Source: Rhodoferax ferrireducens T118 (GTDB lineage: Bacteria; Pseudomonadota; Gammaproteobacteria; Burkholderiales; Burkholderiaceae_C). Taken from it: a stretch of 64,000 nt of DNA. A program made the translations under genes and the position numbers. The notes beneath the pieces were generated by a model. The model searched no databases. It saw nothing but the letters and a program-made list of their open reading frames with translations, and was not told the DNA's origin. Positions 35,212-44,111 of this stretch are shown in pieces. How positions within the stretch are numbered: position 1 is the stretch's first letter; every line of letters begins with the position of its first letter. The DNA lies in NCBI RefSeq assembly GCF_000013605.1, contig NC_007908.1, positions 620,001-684,000 of the forward strand, given 5' to 3'.

Positions 35212-36627
35212 ATGTCAGTTATCAACACAAACATCAATTCGTTGACGGCGCAACGTAACCTGGGTATGAGCCAGGCCTCGTTGGCCACCTCCATGCAGCG
35301 TCTGTCATCGGGTTTGCGCATCAACAGTGCCAAAGACGATGCTGCCGGCCTGGCCATCAGTGAACGGATGACCACCCAAATCCGAGGCAGCAACCAGGCG
35401 GCACGCAATGCCAACGACGGCATCTCGCTGGCGCAAACGGCGGAAGGGGACTTGGCCCAAATCGGCAACAATCTGCAGCGCATGCGTGAGCTGGCGGTGC
35501 AGTCGGCCAATGCCACCAACTCGTCATCCGATCGTGCCGCGCTGGATGGTGAAGTGCAGGCACTGTCCGCAGAAATTGACCGGGTCTCACAAAACTCTTC
35601 CTTCAACGGCACCAAACTGCTGGATGGCTCGTTCACGGCCCAAAAATTCCAGGTCGGCGCCAACAACACGGCCAATGACAGCATCACCGTCGCCTCGATT
35701 GGCAGCGCACGTACCTCGGTACTTGGCGGCTATACGACGACAAAAGCCGGTGGCGTCACGACGGCAGCGCTGACCGCGGGGGCATTGACTTTGAACGGTA
35801 CGTCGGTCGGCGCATCGGCTGCCACCAGCATCCCCGGTCAAAGTGCGAGTAGTGCTTATTCGATTGCCGCCGCCATCAATGCGGTTTCCGGCCAGTCCGG
35901 TGTAACCGCGACCGCCCAAGCAACGGCTGTCACAGGCGCCGTGCAAACAGCATTCACTGCGATAACCACTGGAGCGACTCTGACCGTCAATGGTATTCAA
36001 GTCGGCTCCATTGCAGCTGGCGGCGCCGCCCCCGCTCAAGGTGCCAATGTTGCTGCAGCCATTAACCTGGTTTCCAGCCAATCTGGTGTAACAGCAAGTG
36101 CGGCTGCTGATGGCAAAGTGACCCTGACAGCAGCCGATGGCCGCGATATTGCACTAGGCGCTGGCTGGGTTGCTGCAGACTCTGGCTTAACAGCCAGCGC
36201 GACCACCGTGGGCACTGTCACACTTGATTCAACCAGCAGTGCCGGTATCACCATTGCCGGTACAGCACCCGCCAGTGCCGGTTTTACTGCAGGCACAACC
36301 CTTGCCACAGCGACGAAGATTTCTTCGATGAACGTGCTGACTGCAGCTGCCGCCACCGCAGCGTTGGGTACGATTGACGGCGCCCTATCAACCGTCAGTG
36401 CTTCGCGCGCTTCGCTCGGTGCCTATCAAAACCGTTTCACCTCGGTGGTGACCAGCCTGCAAACAACGTCAGAAAACTTGTCCGCCTCTCGTAGCCGGAT
36501 TCAGGATGCCGACTTTGCCGCAGAAACCGCCAATCTGTCGCGTGCGCAAGTGCTGCAACAGGCTGGTACCGCCATGGTGGCGCAGGCCAACCAGTTGCCG
36601 CAAGGTGTGCTGGCGCTGTTGCGCTAA
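35212..36627 (+). CDS. fliC: Flagellin, copy 2
   Basis: 471 residues, almost identical to copy 1: differences are confined to the first few residues, scattered single sites, VSQNSS/VASIGS near residues 130-165, and the region after residue 390 ([12 protein letters not shown], ending LALLR instead of LSLLK). Same two IN-type motifs in the central domain. The preceding 120-base leader also resembles that of copy 1, so the duplication included regulatory sequence. Both copies are intact, so the filament may contain a mixture. Confidence 0.96.
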   Translation: MSVINTNINSLTAQRNLGMSQASLATSMQRLSSGLRINSAKDDAAGLAISERMTTQIRGSNQAARNANDGISLAQTAEGDLAQIGNNLQRMRELAVQSANATNSSSDRAALDGEVQALSAEIDRVSQNSSFNGTKLLDGSFTAQKFQVGANNTANDSITVASIGSARTSVLGGYTTTKAGGVTTAALTAGALTLNGTSVGASAATSIPGQSASSAYSIAAAINAVSGQSGVTATAQATAVTGAVQTAFTAITTGATLTVNGIQVGSIAAGGAAPAQGANVAAAINLVSSQSGVTASAAADGKVTLTAADGRDIALGAGWVAADSGLTASATTVGTVTLDSTSSAGITIAGTAPASAGFTAGTTLATATKISSMNVLTAAAATAALGTIDGALSTVSASRASLGAYQNRFTSVVTSLQTTSENLSASRSRIQDADFAAETANLSRAQVLQQAGTAMVAQANQLPQGVLALLR

Positions 36628-36645
36628 CAGCAGGTAGCGAAACAT

Positions 36646-36711
36646 TGCCAAGCACTTGAGGGTTTGGCATTTTTCGAGGCGGCGATGGACCTAAGTCCGT
36701 CGCCGCTTTTT
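36646..36711 (+). terminator. Two consecutive terminator hairpins after flagellin 2
   Basis: First hairpin TGCCAA/TTGGCA (36646-36651 with 36664-36669) followed by five T; second hairpin GCGGCGA...GGAC/GTCC...TCGCCGC (36679-36706) followed by five T. Confidence 0.85.
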
Positions 36712-36798
36712 GGCATTTGAAATCCACCCGCTTTTCAGGGTTTAGTGCCATGGCGGACCTAGGATAATTGTGCGTTAAGGCTTGAACAGGAGGCTAGC

Positions 36799-38286
36799 AT
36801 GGCAACCATTTCATCAACCGGCATTGGCAGCGGGCTGGACGTCAACAGCATTGTTTCTCAGCTGGTAGCGCTGGAGAAGACGCCGCTCAAAACGCTGGCG
36901 CTCAAAGCGACCAACACGCAAAACCAGATATCTGCCTTTGGCGAGATTCAGTCGCAATTTGCCGCACTGACCGACGTGGCCAGCCGCATTTCGGTGGCCA
37001 GTACATGGGGTGCGCGCAACGCGTCATCGTCCAACACCAGCGCCGCCACCATCACGGCGACAGGTACCGCCAATGCCACCTCTTTCAGTCTGGATGTGGA
37101 TCAGCTGGCGCGATCGCAGTCGGGTTCATCAGCCGCCGTGGCGCCCGGCACCATGCCAGGGGCGGGCACGCTGACGCTGCAACTGGGCACGTGGACTGCG
37201 GGCGGCGCGGCGTTTACACCAGGCGCGGCTGCCAGTGTCAATGTGACTGTTCTGGCGACCGACACCATTTCGGACATCGCGTCCAAGATCAATGGCGCCA
37301 ACGCTGGCGTTGTGGCGACTGTTTTCAATGACGGCACCAATGAGCGCTTGCTGTTGCAATCCAAAACTACCGGTGCGGCGGCGGGTTTCAGAATGACGGT
37401 GGCCGACGCCGATACGACCAACAACGACAACGCGGGTTTGTCGCGCTTGTCCTTTGATCCCGCGACTGTTGATCCATTGACCGGCCTCGCTTCTGGCATG
37501 GCTACAGCGGGTATTCCGGTGCAATATGCCCAAGACGCGAAGGCCCGCATCAACGGTCTGGCCGTCACCTCGGCCACCAACACGCTGACTGACAACATTC
37601 CGGGTGTCACTATCAAATTGGTGGCGACAACGACCACCGGCTATGGCCTCCCGGGTGAGGTCAAGTCACCGCTGACCATGGCGATCAGCGAAGACGTGAC
37701 GCCGGCGGTCAAAAATGTGTCGGACTTTGTGACCGCTTACAACAAGTTGAATAAGTCGCTGACTGATTTAACGAAATACGACGCTGCTACCAAGACGGCC
37801 GGGCTGTTCCAGGGCGATTCCTCGGTGGTGGGGCTGCAAAATATATTGCGCAATATGCTCGGTTCTGCCAGCTTGGGCGCTAGTTCCCAGCGCTTGTCAG
37901 ATGTGGGGCTGGAGCGGCAGCTGGACGGCTCACTTGTCATCAATACCGCCAAGTTGAGCGCGGCCGCCAATAACGGCACCACCTTGCAACAGCTTTTTAC
38001 CAATGACAACAAAGACCCGTTGACCAACGGTTTTGCCTTGAAATTCAGGGATCTGGGGCGTGGTGTTGCGTCAAGCGGTGGCTCAGTCAAGAATAAGGCG
38101 GAGGCGCTACAAAAAAATCTTGACAACAACACCAAAGAACAAACCAAGGTGAATGACCGCGCCGCCCTGTTCGAAACCCGTTTGCGCAAGCAGTACAGCG
38201 CGCTGGATGCCCAGATGGCGCAACTGAACGCGCTCAATGCTTATGTGACCCAGCAGGTGGCAACCTGGAACAAGTCAACCGCCTGA
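36799..38286 (+). CDS. fliD: Flagellar filament cap protein FliD (HAP2)
   Basis: 495-residue capping protein that helps flagellin polymerise at the filament tip. The N-terminal FliD_N segment STGIGSGLDVNSIVSQLVALEKTPL and the C-terminal coiled region (NTKEQTKVNDRAALFETRLRKQYSALDAQMAQLNAL) are diagnostic. A strong RBS (AGGAGG) precedes the ATG. It heads a fliD-fliS-fliT operon behind the two flagellin terminators. Confidence 0.95.
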   Translation: MATISSTGIGSGLDVNSIVSQLVALEKTPLKTLALKATNTQNQISAFGEIQSQFAALTDVASRISVASTWGARNASSSNTSAATITATGTANATSFSLDVDQLARSQSGSSAAVAPGTMPGAGTLTLQLGTWTAGGAAFTPGAAASVNVTVLATDTISDIASKINGANAGVVATVFNDGTNERLLLQSKTTGAAAGFRMTVADADTTNNDNAGLSRLSFDPATVDPLTGLASGMATAGIPVQYAQDAKARINGLAVTSATNTLTDNIPGVTIKLVATTTTGYGLPGEVKSPLTMAISEDVTPAVKNVSDFVTAYNKLNKSLTDLTKYDAATKTAGLFQGDSSVVGLQNILRNMLGSASLGASSQRLSDVGLERQLDGSLVINTAKLSAAANNGTTLQQLFTNDNKDPLTNGFALKFRDLGRGVASSGGSVKNKAEALQKNLDNNTKEQTKVNDRAALFETRLRKQYSALDAQMAQLNALNAYVTQQVATWNKSTA

Positions 38287-38371
38287 ACACAGCTCTTTTC
38301 ACTGTACAAATTAGCTTGAGTTACCCGCTGACATGCCGATAAATAAAGTAACAAACAAAATGGAACGCAGC

Positions 38372-38794
38372 ATGTTTACTTCAGTCAGTTCTCGCTCAGC
38401 GTCTGCCTATCAACGGGTCAGCGTGGAGACGGCGGTTAGCCAGGCCAGCCCGCACCAATTGGTCGCGATGCTGCTGGATGGCTTGCTCAAGAATGTGGGT
38501 GCTGCCCGCGCCGCTTTGAAGCGCGGTGATATTGCCGCGAAGGGTGAAAAAATTAACAAGGCGGTGCGCATCATTGACGAGGCGCTCAAGCCGGCCTTGA
38601 ACCTGGCGCAGGGCGGGGACATCGCCGCCAACCTCAATGGTTTGTATGGCTACTGTGCGATTCGGCTCACGGAGGCCAATCTGCGCAACGACGATGCCGC
38701 TTTGGCAGACGTGCTCCGCGTGATCGAGCCGCTGGCCGATGGCTGGAAGCAGATTGGTGGGCAGGCTTCTTCTGCGCTGTCGTCGTCTCACTAA
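38372..38794 (+). CDS. fliS: Flagellin export chaperone FliS
   Basis: 140 residues from the ATG at 38372 (MFTSVSSRSASAYQRVSVETAV), the usual FliS start; upstream ATGs at 38333 and 38360 are in frame but less likely. All-helical chaperone that binds the C-terminal D0 region of flagellin to prevent premature polymerisation. The conserved SPHQLVAMLLDGLL helix is present. It lies 85 bases after fliD. Confidence 0.93.
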   Translation: MFTSVSSRSASAYQRVSVETAVSQASPHQLVAMLLDGLLKNVGAARAALKRGDIAAKGEKINKAVRIIDEALKPALNLAQGGDIAANLNGLYGYCAIRLTEANLRNDDAALADVLRVIEPLADGWKQIGGQASSALSSSH

Positions 38795-38807
38795 CGGGAG
38801 TACAGAA

Positions 38808-39107
38808 ATGCCCCTCATGCTGATTGACTACTACAAAGCCATCGAAGACAGCAGCCTCAAAATGCTCAACGCAGCCAAAGCCGAGGACTGGGACCAGGTG
38901 ATGCGCTTTGAGGGTGCCTGTGCGGTGCTGATCGAACAATTACGTGCACGGGCGCACAGCGAAGAGTTGTTGCCAGCGCAGCGCACTGAGAAAACCCGCA
39001 TCATGCAGCGCATCCTCCATAACGATGCCCAGATCCGCTACTTGGCCGAGCCGTGGCTCACGCATTGCGAACAAAATCTGGATGGGCAACGCCAGTTTTT
39101 GCATTGA
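38808..39107 (+). CDS. fliT: Flagellar protein FliT
   Basis: 99 residues from the ATG at 38808 (RBS GGGAG), 13 bases after fliS. Small all-helical protein (MLIDYYKAIEDSSLKMLNAAKAEDWDQV, then a C-terminal helix with EKTRIMQRILHNDAQIRYL), fitting FliT by length, content and position. FliT is the FliD chaperone and in enterics also modulates FlhDC. Sequence conservation in this family is low, so the call relies partly on order. Confidence 0.85.
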   Translation: MPLMLIDYYKAIEDSSLKMLNAAKAEDWDQVMRFEGACAVLIEQLRARAHSEELLPAQRTEKTRIMQRILHNDAQIRYLAEPWLTHCEQNLDGQRQFLH

Positions 39108-39170
39108 ATTGCTATTCAATTAGTAGTAACTAATGCAGTGTTGACGGGGGCCAGAGGCCTATTTTGTGTC
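39106..39170 (+). repeat. Interspersed element copy 9
   Basis: Intergenic copy right after fliT: TTGCTATTCAATTAGTAGTAAC then GACGGGGGCCAGAGGCCTATTTTG. The left palindrome and the core are both intact. Confidence 0.85.
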
Positions 39171-39338
39171 TAAGATTTTGATGGGTTGACCGCTGCAGTG
39201 CTGAGCCGCCAAAAGGTTTGGCAGCCACCCGTGGCTTGGGAAATGGCCGAAGATTTAGGAGTAAAATCCGCCACTTCACTGACCTGCCGAAGCAGGTTCA
39301 GCCAGAAGAAAAGTCATTTAAAGTCAATGGCTTACAAC

Positions 39339-39412
39339 GCGGGTGTAGTTCAATGGTAGAACGGCAGCTTCCCAAGCTTCATACGAGGGTTCGATTCCCT
39401 TCACCCGCTCCA
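39339..39412 (+). tRNA. tRNA-Gly, anticodon CCC
   Basis: 74-base gene that folds as a standard cloverleaf: acceptor GCGGGTG/CACCCGC, D arm GTTC...GAAC, loop TTCCCAA with anticodon CCC, T arm GAGGGTTCGATTCCCTT and encoded CCA. The anticodon stem (GCAGC/GCTTC) has one C-T mismatch at the second pair. It reads GGG codons. Confidence 0.95.
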
Positions 39413-39451
39413 GTCGATAAATCCCCAGACTAAACCGGTCTCTCCCCTTGG

Positions 39452-40129
39452 CTACGCGCCGTGGAAGTCTGCCAGCTTGAAGCTCCCGGCTGGCCCGGTC
39501 ATGATGGCGCCGCTGGCGGTCAGCTTCTTGATGGCCGCTGTCATGGACCCCAGGGGAATGCCGGTTGCCTGCCCAACAACGGTCTGATTGATCACGGTAA
39601 ATTTGTTGGCGTCCAGCAGCGTCTTCAAGTGCTGCAGCAGTTTGGCGGCGTTCCCGCTGAGTTCCACCGGACTCGTTGCCGTGCCAGTGGGCTTGGCCGG
39701 GCGCGAGGTCGCTTGGGTCTTGAGCTTTCGGGTTTTGGGTGTTGCTGTTTTCTTCTTTCGCTTGACCACCACATCGGTCGTCGTCAGGTCCTGTTGACTG
39801 CCCAAGGCCTGTCCGGCTACAGGCCTTTTTGGCGCAGCAAGAGCGGGTAGTTCCCGCACGCTGGGCTGGTCGTCGGCGATCAATTCTGAGGCGACCCGGT
39901 AGACCTTCTTGAGTTCCTCTTCGATCCCGCTCATCGTCTGCGAGAGTCGGGCCACCACCTTCCAGTTTTCAAACAGCGCGTCATTGCCCAGGCCATAGGG
40001 GTTGGCGCTCATCGCGGCGTTCACACGCGCCGCATAGTCTTTGACTGCATTTTTGAGCTCGGTATCGGCCGCGTAGGCGGCGGAGCCAGCCTGTTGAATG
40101 GCTGACAGTGTTGCGCTGGAAAGTGACAT
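39452..40129 (-). CDS. Uncharacterised protein with a C-terminal winged-helix-like region
   Basis: 225 residues, not recognised as a named family. A helical N-terminus (to about residue 90) is followed by a Lys/Thr/Pro-rich basic linker (VKRKKKTATPKTRKLKTQATSRPAK, about 118-142) and a C-terminal part (LLQHLKTLLDANKFTVINQTVVGQATGIPLGSMTAAIKKLTASGAI) that reads like a winged-helix DNA-binding domain. RBS AGAGG precedes the start. A DNA-binding role is inference only. Confidence 0.72.
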   Translation of the reverse strand: MSLSSATLSAIQQAGSAAYAADTELKNAVKDYAARVNAAMSANPYGLGNDALFENWKVVARLSQTMSGIEEELKKVYRVASELIADDQPSVRELPALAAPKRPVAGQALGSQQDLTTTDVVVKRKKKTATPKTRKLKTQATSRPAKPTGTATSPVELSGNAAKLLQHLKTLLDANKFTVINQTVVGQATGIPLGSMTAAIKKLTASGAIMTGPAGSFKLADFHGA

Positions 40130-40174
40130 GGGGGAACCTCTGAGAGTGGGATGGTGATAGGAATTCGTGTTGGT

Positions 40175-40690
40175 CTACAAAGCTTTTTGCACGACCGCGC
40201 CCTTGAATAGATAAGGCAGGCTGGGCTGGCTGCGCTGCGTTGTCTCGTCCTTGTTTTCTACACTGATGGCGAGCTGGGACACGTCAACCAACGCTTTGTC
40301 GTTGACCGGTAGTCGCAAGGTTTTGCCCGTGCTGGTCAAAATTCCCAGTGAGCGCGGCTGGCCGTTGGCAGCTAGCGCCCACAGTTGCATGCTGTCGGCG
40401 CGACCTTCGGTCACGTCATTGAGGCGCTGAATTTGCAGCGCCGCCTCTTTGGGGGCCAGCGTGATCAACATGGCGGGGGCCTGGCTGTCGTCCAGCAGCA
40501 CCGCGACGAATCTGATTTGCGCTGTGCTTTGCAGTTGGGTTTGCAGATGATGAATCTGCGCCTTGAACTGCTCAAACATGCTCACACCCGTGGCGATGGC
40601 GATGGCGATGACCAGCAGGCAAGCAATGGTGGCCGCACGCCACCATGCGCCATGGCCGCGCGGCGCTTGGGCTTGCGTGGAGTCAAGCAT
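40175..40690 (-). CDS. Membrane-anchored RskA-like (anti-sigma K C-terminal) domain protein
   Basis: 171 residues with one membrane helix (AATIACLLVIAIAIATGVSMF, about residues 18-38) followed by a beta-rich domain resembling the extracytoplasmic domain of anti-sigma-K factors (LQIQRLNDVTEGRADSMQLWALAANGQPRSLGIL ... VSQLAISVENKD). The short cytoplasmic N-terminus lacks a zinc-type anti-sigma domain, and no sigma factor is adjacent, so classical anti-sigma function is doubtful. RBS AAGGACA. The preceding gene on this strand, if any, is far away. Confidence 0.72.
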   Translation of the reverse strand: MLDSTQAQAPRGHGAWWRAATIACLLVIAIAIATGVSMFEQFKAQIHHLQTQLQSTAQIRFVAVLLDDSQAPAMLITLAPKEAALQIQRLNDVTEGRADSMQLWALAANGQPRSLGILTSTGKTLRLPVNDKALVDVSQLAISVENKDETTQRSQPSLPYLFKGAVVQKAL

Positions 40691-40965
40691 GAATGTCCTT
40701 GGTGGGGTGAAACAAAAAGCTGTGGTTTGAGGCTGTCAATCTGTTTATCCTAACGCAAAAAATAGCGACGTCCGCGGCGGTCTTGCTCGCTGTGGGAGGG
40801 CGTCGAATCGGAGCGGCAAATTGCCGCCGATTCAATGGCGACGACAGTATGGTGAAACATTTGGCAGCAATTTGGTCGCATTAGCCCCGGGCTTCTCAAG
40901 CGAGTTTTGATCTGGGTCAAAAGAGCAGTTCAAAAGGCCGCTAGCATGCAATGTTGGAGACCGTC
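40691..40965. other. Intergenic region between divergent genes
   Basis: 275 bases between the RskA-like gene and the CBS protein gene. It presumably carries both promoters. I see no gene, repeat copy or clear terminator in it. Confidence 0.5.
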
Positions 40966-41388
40966 ATGTTTGATCAACCTATTAAAAGCATCATGGAGCA
41001 GAAGAAGTTTCTGACTGCTCCGCCAGAAACCACTGTCAGCGACGCCGCCAGGTTGATGGCCGACCGCAATGTTGGCGCCGTCCTGGTGGTTGCCGACGAG
41101 CACCTGCTTGGGATTTTTACGGAACGCGATGCGGTTTTTCGCGTGATTGCGAAAGGACGCGATGCCAACACCACGCAACTCACCGAGGTCATGACAGTTG
41201 ACCCCAAAACGCTGGAGCCGGGCAAGACCTATGGACACGCACTGCTGATCATGCAGGAAAACGGTTTCCGTCATGTACCTGTGGTGGAGAATGGCCGCCC
41301 GGTCGGCATCATCTCGTCGCGCAATGCGATGGACCCGGACCTGGAAGAATACGTCTTCGAAGCGCGGCGGCGCGAACACCTCCGCTAG
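40966..41388 (+). CDS. Tandem CBS-domain protein
   Basis: 140 residues from the ATG at 40966 (RBS TTGGAG); an ATG 15 bases earlier is also in frame. Two CBS domains (about residues 8-62, TVSDAARLMADRNVGAVLVV, and 75-125, LIMQENGFRHVPVVENGRPVGIIS) form a Bateman module that binds adenosine nucleotides. No catalytic domain is fused. The target is unknown. Confidence 0.9.
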   Translation: MFDQPIKSIMEQKKFLTAPPETTVSDAARLMADRNVGAVLVVADEHLLGIFTERDAVFRVIAKGRDANTTQLTEVMTVDPKTLEPGKTYGHALLIMQENGFRHVPVVENGRPVGIISSRNAMDPDLEEYVFEARRREHLR

Positions 41389-41405
41389 CCGCCTCGGGCC
41401 AGAAT

Positions 41406-42707
41406 TTATTTCACATTGCACTCACGGCGCAACAGGGTCAAGGCGTCCTGCAGTCCATAGTCCCGGTCGCTTTGCAGCGTGGGCTGTGCATCCAGCAAGA
41501 AGTCATTCCACAAGCGGGCATAGTCGCTCTGGTGCTGCGCCGGGGCATGCAGCGCCATGTACTGGCTGGCCAAGCCCGGTTTGAGGCCGGTTTTTCGGAT
41601 CTTGCGAACCAAGGCGATGGCGTTTTTTTCAGTCAGCAGGGTTTTCGGGGCGGTCTCAGTGGCCACGCACAAGAACAGGGTCAGCAATGAGCTGTCGTCG
41701 CTGTGCCCACCGGTGACCTTGTGCCAGGCCAGCGACGCCGAGCGGTCATAGTCATCGACCTCGCTCAAGCCGTCTTCGACCCAAAAGTACCGACCCACGA
41801 AGGCCGGCGTTTGGTTAAACAGCTTTCTGACGGGAACCTTGGCGTCCAGAACTTTCGGCAAATCAGCTGCCACCGACTGCTGTACCTTTTGTAGCACGGT
41901 CTTGAAATGGATCGGCAGCTTGGCCGGCATGGCGATTGGGAACAGGCTGCACACGTCAGCAGCCTCCCCATACTTTTTGCGTAGCGCCAGCACCATCTTT
42001 TCAAACCCGACCCAATCGGGCATCGTGCGGCGTCGGCAGGCCAACGTCAGCAGCGCGGTACGGATCACGGCCTCGGCATCCGGGCTGGCGTCTTCCAGTT
42101 CGTCGGCCTCCATGCCCAGTGCGTCCGCCAACCAGATGGCCGCGTCCATTGTCTGGGCCACCTGGCTGCGTTTGGCCAGCTCGGCCTGGTAGTCGCTCAG
42201 GCTGGCCAGCGACCATTTGGCCAGCAGCGGAATCTTGTCATCGCTGAAGCCGGCACGCTCATTCATTCCAAAGTGGCTGTTCTGGGGCATGGCCAGCAAG
42301 GCCTTGAGCAGGTCGGAGCCGCCCTTGGAGCGCGACAAAAATGAATGATCGCGCAGCGATTCGGCGGCCAGTCGCAAGTCGCCGCCGCTGTCGTTTTCCA
42401 GATAGAGGCTGACCAGATTGATGATTCGATCTTTGGCTTTTTCAAGCTCCGGGCGCAAAAACTCAGTGCCAAAATAGCGCGCAATTTGCACCATGCCTTT
42501 GGGGGCATCGTTGCCAATGGCATCGAGCTTTTGTTGGTCGATGATGCCGTTTTGCACACCGAACACCAGCGCTTTTTCAAAAAACGGGCGCGTGTCGTAG
42601 AGCGAGACGGATGACGCTGGGGCGAGGGACGCGGCAGCGCCAGGAGACTTGGGCATGGTGACGCAATGCGCTGGGTTTTTGTGGTCGTCAGATGGCGGAC
42701 TCTTCAT
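41406..42707 (-). CDS. Uncharacterised protein, last gene of the J-domain operon
   Basis: 433 residues if the ATG at 42707 is used, 416 from the ATG at 42656; neither has a strong RBS. No recognised domain. It is mostly helical and charged, with segments such as RPFFEKALVFGVQNGIIDQQKLDAIG near the start and WLADALGMEADELEDASPDAEAVIRTALLTL in the middle. The upstream start overlaps the preceding gene by 20 bases, suggesting coupled translation. It is the fourth gene downstream of the J-domain protein. Confidence 0.75.
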   Translation of the reverse strand: MKSPPSDDHKNPAHCVTMPKSPGAAASLAPASSVSLYDTRPFFEKALVFGVQNGIIDQQKLDAIGNDAPKGMVQIARYFGTEFLRPELEKAKDRIINLVSLYLENDSGGDLRLAAESLRDHSFLSRSKGGSDLLKALLAMPQNSHFGMNERAGFSDDKIPLLAKWSLASLSDYQAELAKRSQVAQTMDAAIWLADALGMEADELEDASPDAEAVIRTALLTLACRRRTMPDWVGFEKMVLALRKKYGEAADVCSLFPIAMPAKLPIHFKTVLQKVQQSVAADLPKVLDAKVPVRKLFNQTPAFVGRYFWVEDGLSEVDDYDRSASLAWHKVTGGHSDDSSLLTLFLCVATETAPKTLLTEKNAIALVRKIRKTGLKPGLASQYMALHAPAQHQSDYARLWNDFLLDAQPTLQSDRDYGLQDALTLLRRECNVK

Positions 42708-43434
42708 CGGACTCAAGTGCTGCCGGCGTGGCTTTGCCGCGGTCGGTGTCGCCCGTTTCGACCTTGCCATCATCCTCCGGTGTTTCTTCTTCCTCGCTGA
42801 GTCCGGCCTCAAACGCACGTGCCTTGGCGCGCAGCACCAGCAGCATTTCAATGAACAGGTCGGGGCACCGATAGCGCAGGATCCAGGCCAGCTCCATCCA
42901 GTCCTGGTCGGCCACTTCGTCTTGTTCGATGCGCGGGGGCACGTAGGCCGAGCCCAGCAGTGCGGTCTCGGACAGCATCTGGCCATCGTCGTCGACGGCA
43001 TCAAAGGTGCCGGTGCGGGCAAAGGCCTCGATGCGGCTCCACTTTTCTTCAAAATAGTCGGCCAGCGCCTCGGCACCGCCTTCCAGGTCGCCCATGGCCG
43101 TCAAAAACTCAAGTGGATCTGAGCCATCCCTGAAGATGATGGAGTTGACCATGCCGCGCAGGTGGGTACGGGTCAGATCCTTGTATTGCTTTTCAATCAC
43201 CACCGCGTGAGCAAACTGCTTTGGCGTCACCAGCAGGTTGATGACAGACTCGCGCGAGTTGTCGTATTCGCGGATCACCGCCAGGATGTCTTTGGGCGGC
43301 AGTTGCTCCAGCACCAGCATCAGCGCTGAATCGCCCTCGGTGTCGGCCAGCTCGACCAGGGCGGACTCGGCGCCAACGATGTCGCCCGCTGCAATCAGGC
43401 TTTGGGTTTTGGTGATGAGGGCAAGGTGGTTCAT
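42688..43434 (-). CDS. Uncharacterised acidic protein, third gene of the J-domain operon
   Basis: 248 residues, not recognised. The N-terminal part reads as short helical repeats (LITKTQSLIAAGDIVGAESALVELAD ... LVLEQLPPKDILAVIREY). The C-terminal 40 residues are strongly acidic (LSEEEETPEDDGKVETGDTD...). It overlaps the fourth gene and is separated from the second gene by 128 bases that carry two hairpin repeats. A role linked to the J-domain protein is inferred only from order. Confidence 0.75.
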   Translation of the reverse strand: MNHLALITKTQSLIAAGDIVGAESALVELADTEGDSALMLVLEQLPPKDILAVIREYDNSRESVINLLVTPKQFAHAVVIEKQYKDLTRTHLRGMVNSIIFRDGSDPLEFLTAMGDLEGGAEALADYFEEKWSRIEAFARTGTFDAVDDDGQMLSETALLGSAYVPPRIEQDEVADQDWMELAWILRYRCPDLFIEMLLVLRAKARAFEAGLSEEEETPEDDGKVETGDTDRGKATPAALESDEESAI

Positions 43435-43443
43435 ATTTAATCA

Positions 43444-43553
43444 GTTGAGGACAGAGCTTGTTCACTGCGTGTAACTGCGGTCTGTCCCGCAAAGTTTCAG
43501 TTTAGTTGAGGACAGAGCTGGCTCGCTGCGCGTAGCTGCGGTCTGTCCCGCAA
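43444..43553. repeat. Tandem pair of hairpin-forming direct repeats
   Basis: Two 49-base units (43444-43492 and 43505-43553) spaced 61 bases apart and differing at few positions. Each begins GTTGAGGACAGAGCT and ends GCGGTCTGTCCCGCAA, and each has inverted arms GGACAGA/TCTGTCC (43449-43455 with 43481-43487; 43510-43516 with 43542-43548). They lie between two genes of one operon, so mRNA processing, stability or attenuation are possible roles. No T-run follows on the transcribed strand. Confidence 0.8.
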
Positions 43554-43562
43554 GGTTCTTTT

Positions 43563-44111
43563 CTAGTCTTTGCGGTCGAAGCCCTGCTCGACCATCCAGT
43601 CGGCGCCGGCTTCTTCGCGCGAACGGGCGTCGCTTTCTTCTTCGGCGTCCAACGGGTTCATATCAGCCTCAAGGTCTTCATCCGCGTCCTCCTCAGGCTC
43701 GTGGATGTGGGCGGGCGCTGTGGCGGGCTTGTGGTGCATGTATTCCAAACCGGCGGCGACGGTCAAAAACCAGTCACCCACGGGCTCTTTGCGGATGACC
43801 TGGATCAAGTCGTGCGCCCAAGGCGCCGGTTGAATCGCGTCGCTCAAGCTGTCCCAGTCGGGGAACTCATCCGGCGCCAGGCTCAAGAGATGTTCCATCA
43901 TCGCAGGCGATTTGAAGGTAAAGCCCTGATGCAGGATCACCGCCACCATCTCGGGACTGAGCTCCATCATCTGCAGCAGGAATTTCAGCTCCTTGCGCCG
44001 CTGTGTCAGGCGCTGGCGCATCACGTCACGGCCTTCGGAGTCAGACCTCAAGTCTTCCAGCTCGGCCTGGTAGGCCGAGCGCAGGTTGCGGAAAAAGGGC
44101 GAAATATTCAT
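43563..44111 (-). CDS. Uncharacterised acidic protein, second gene of the J-domain operon
   Basis: 182 residues from the ATG at 44111, whose ATGA overlaps the J-domain gene stop. Not a recognised family. The N-terminal two-thirds is predicted helical (NISPFFRNLRSAYQAELEDLRSDSEGRDVMRQRLTQRRKELKFLLQMM), and the C-terminus is acidic (EPEEDADEDLEADMNPLDAEEESDA). The translational coupling to the J-domain gene is the strongest evidence that the two proteins act together. Confidence 0.78.
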   Translation of the reverse strand: MNISPFFRNLRSAYQAELEDLRSDSEGRDVMRQRLTQRRKELKFLLQMMELSPEMVAVILHQGFTFKSPAMMEHLLSLAPDEFPDWDSLSDAIQPAPWAHDLIQVIRKEPVGDWFLTVAAGLEYMHHKPATAPAHIHEPEEDADEDLEADMNPLDAEEESDARSREEAGADWMVEQGFDRKD

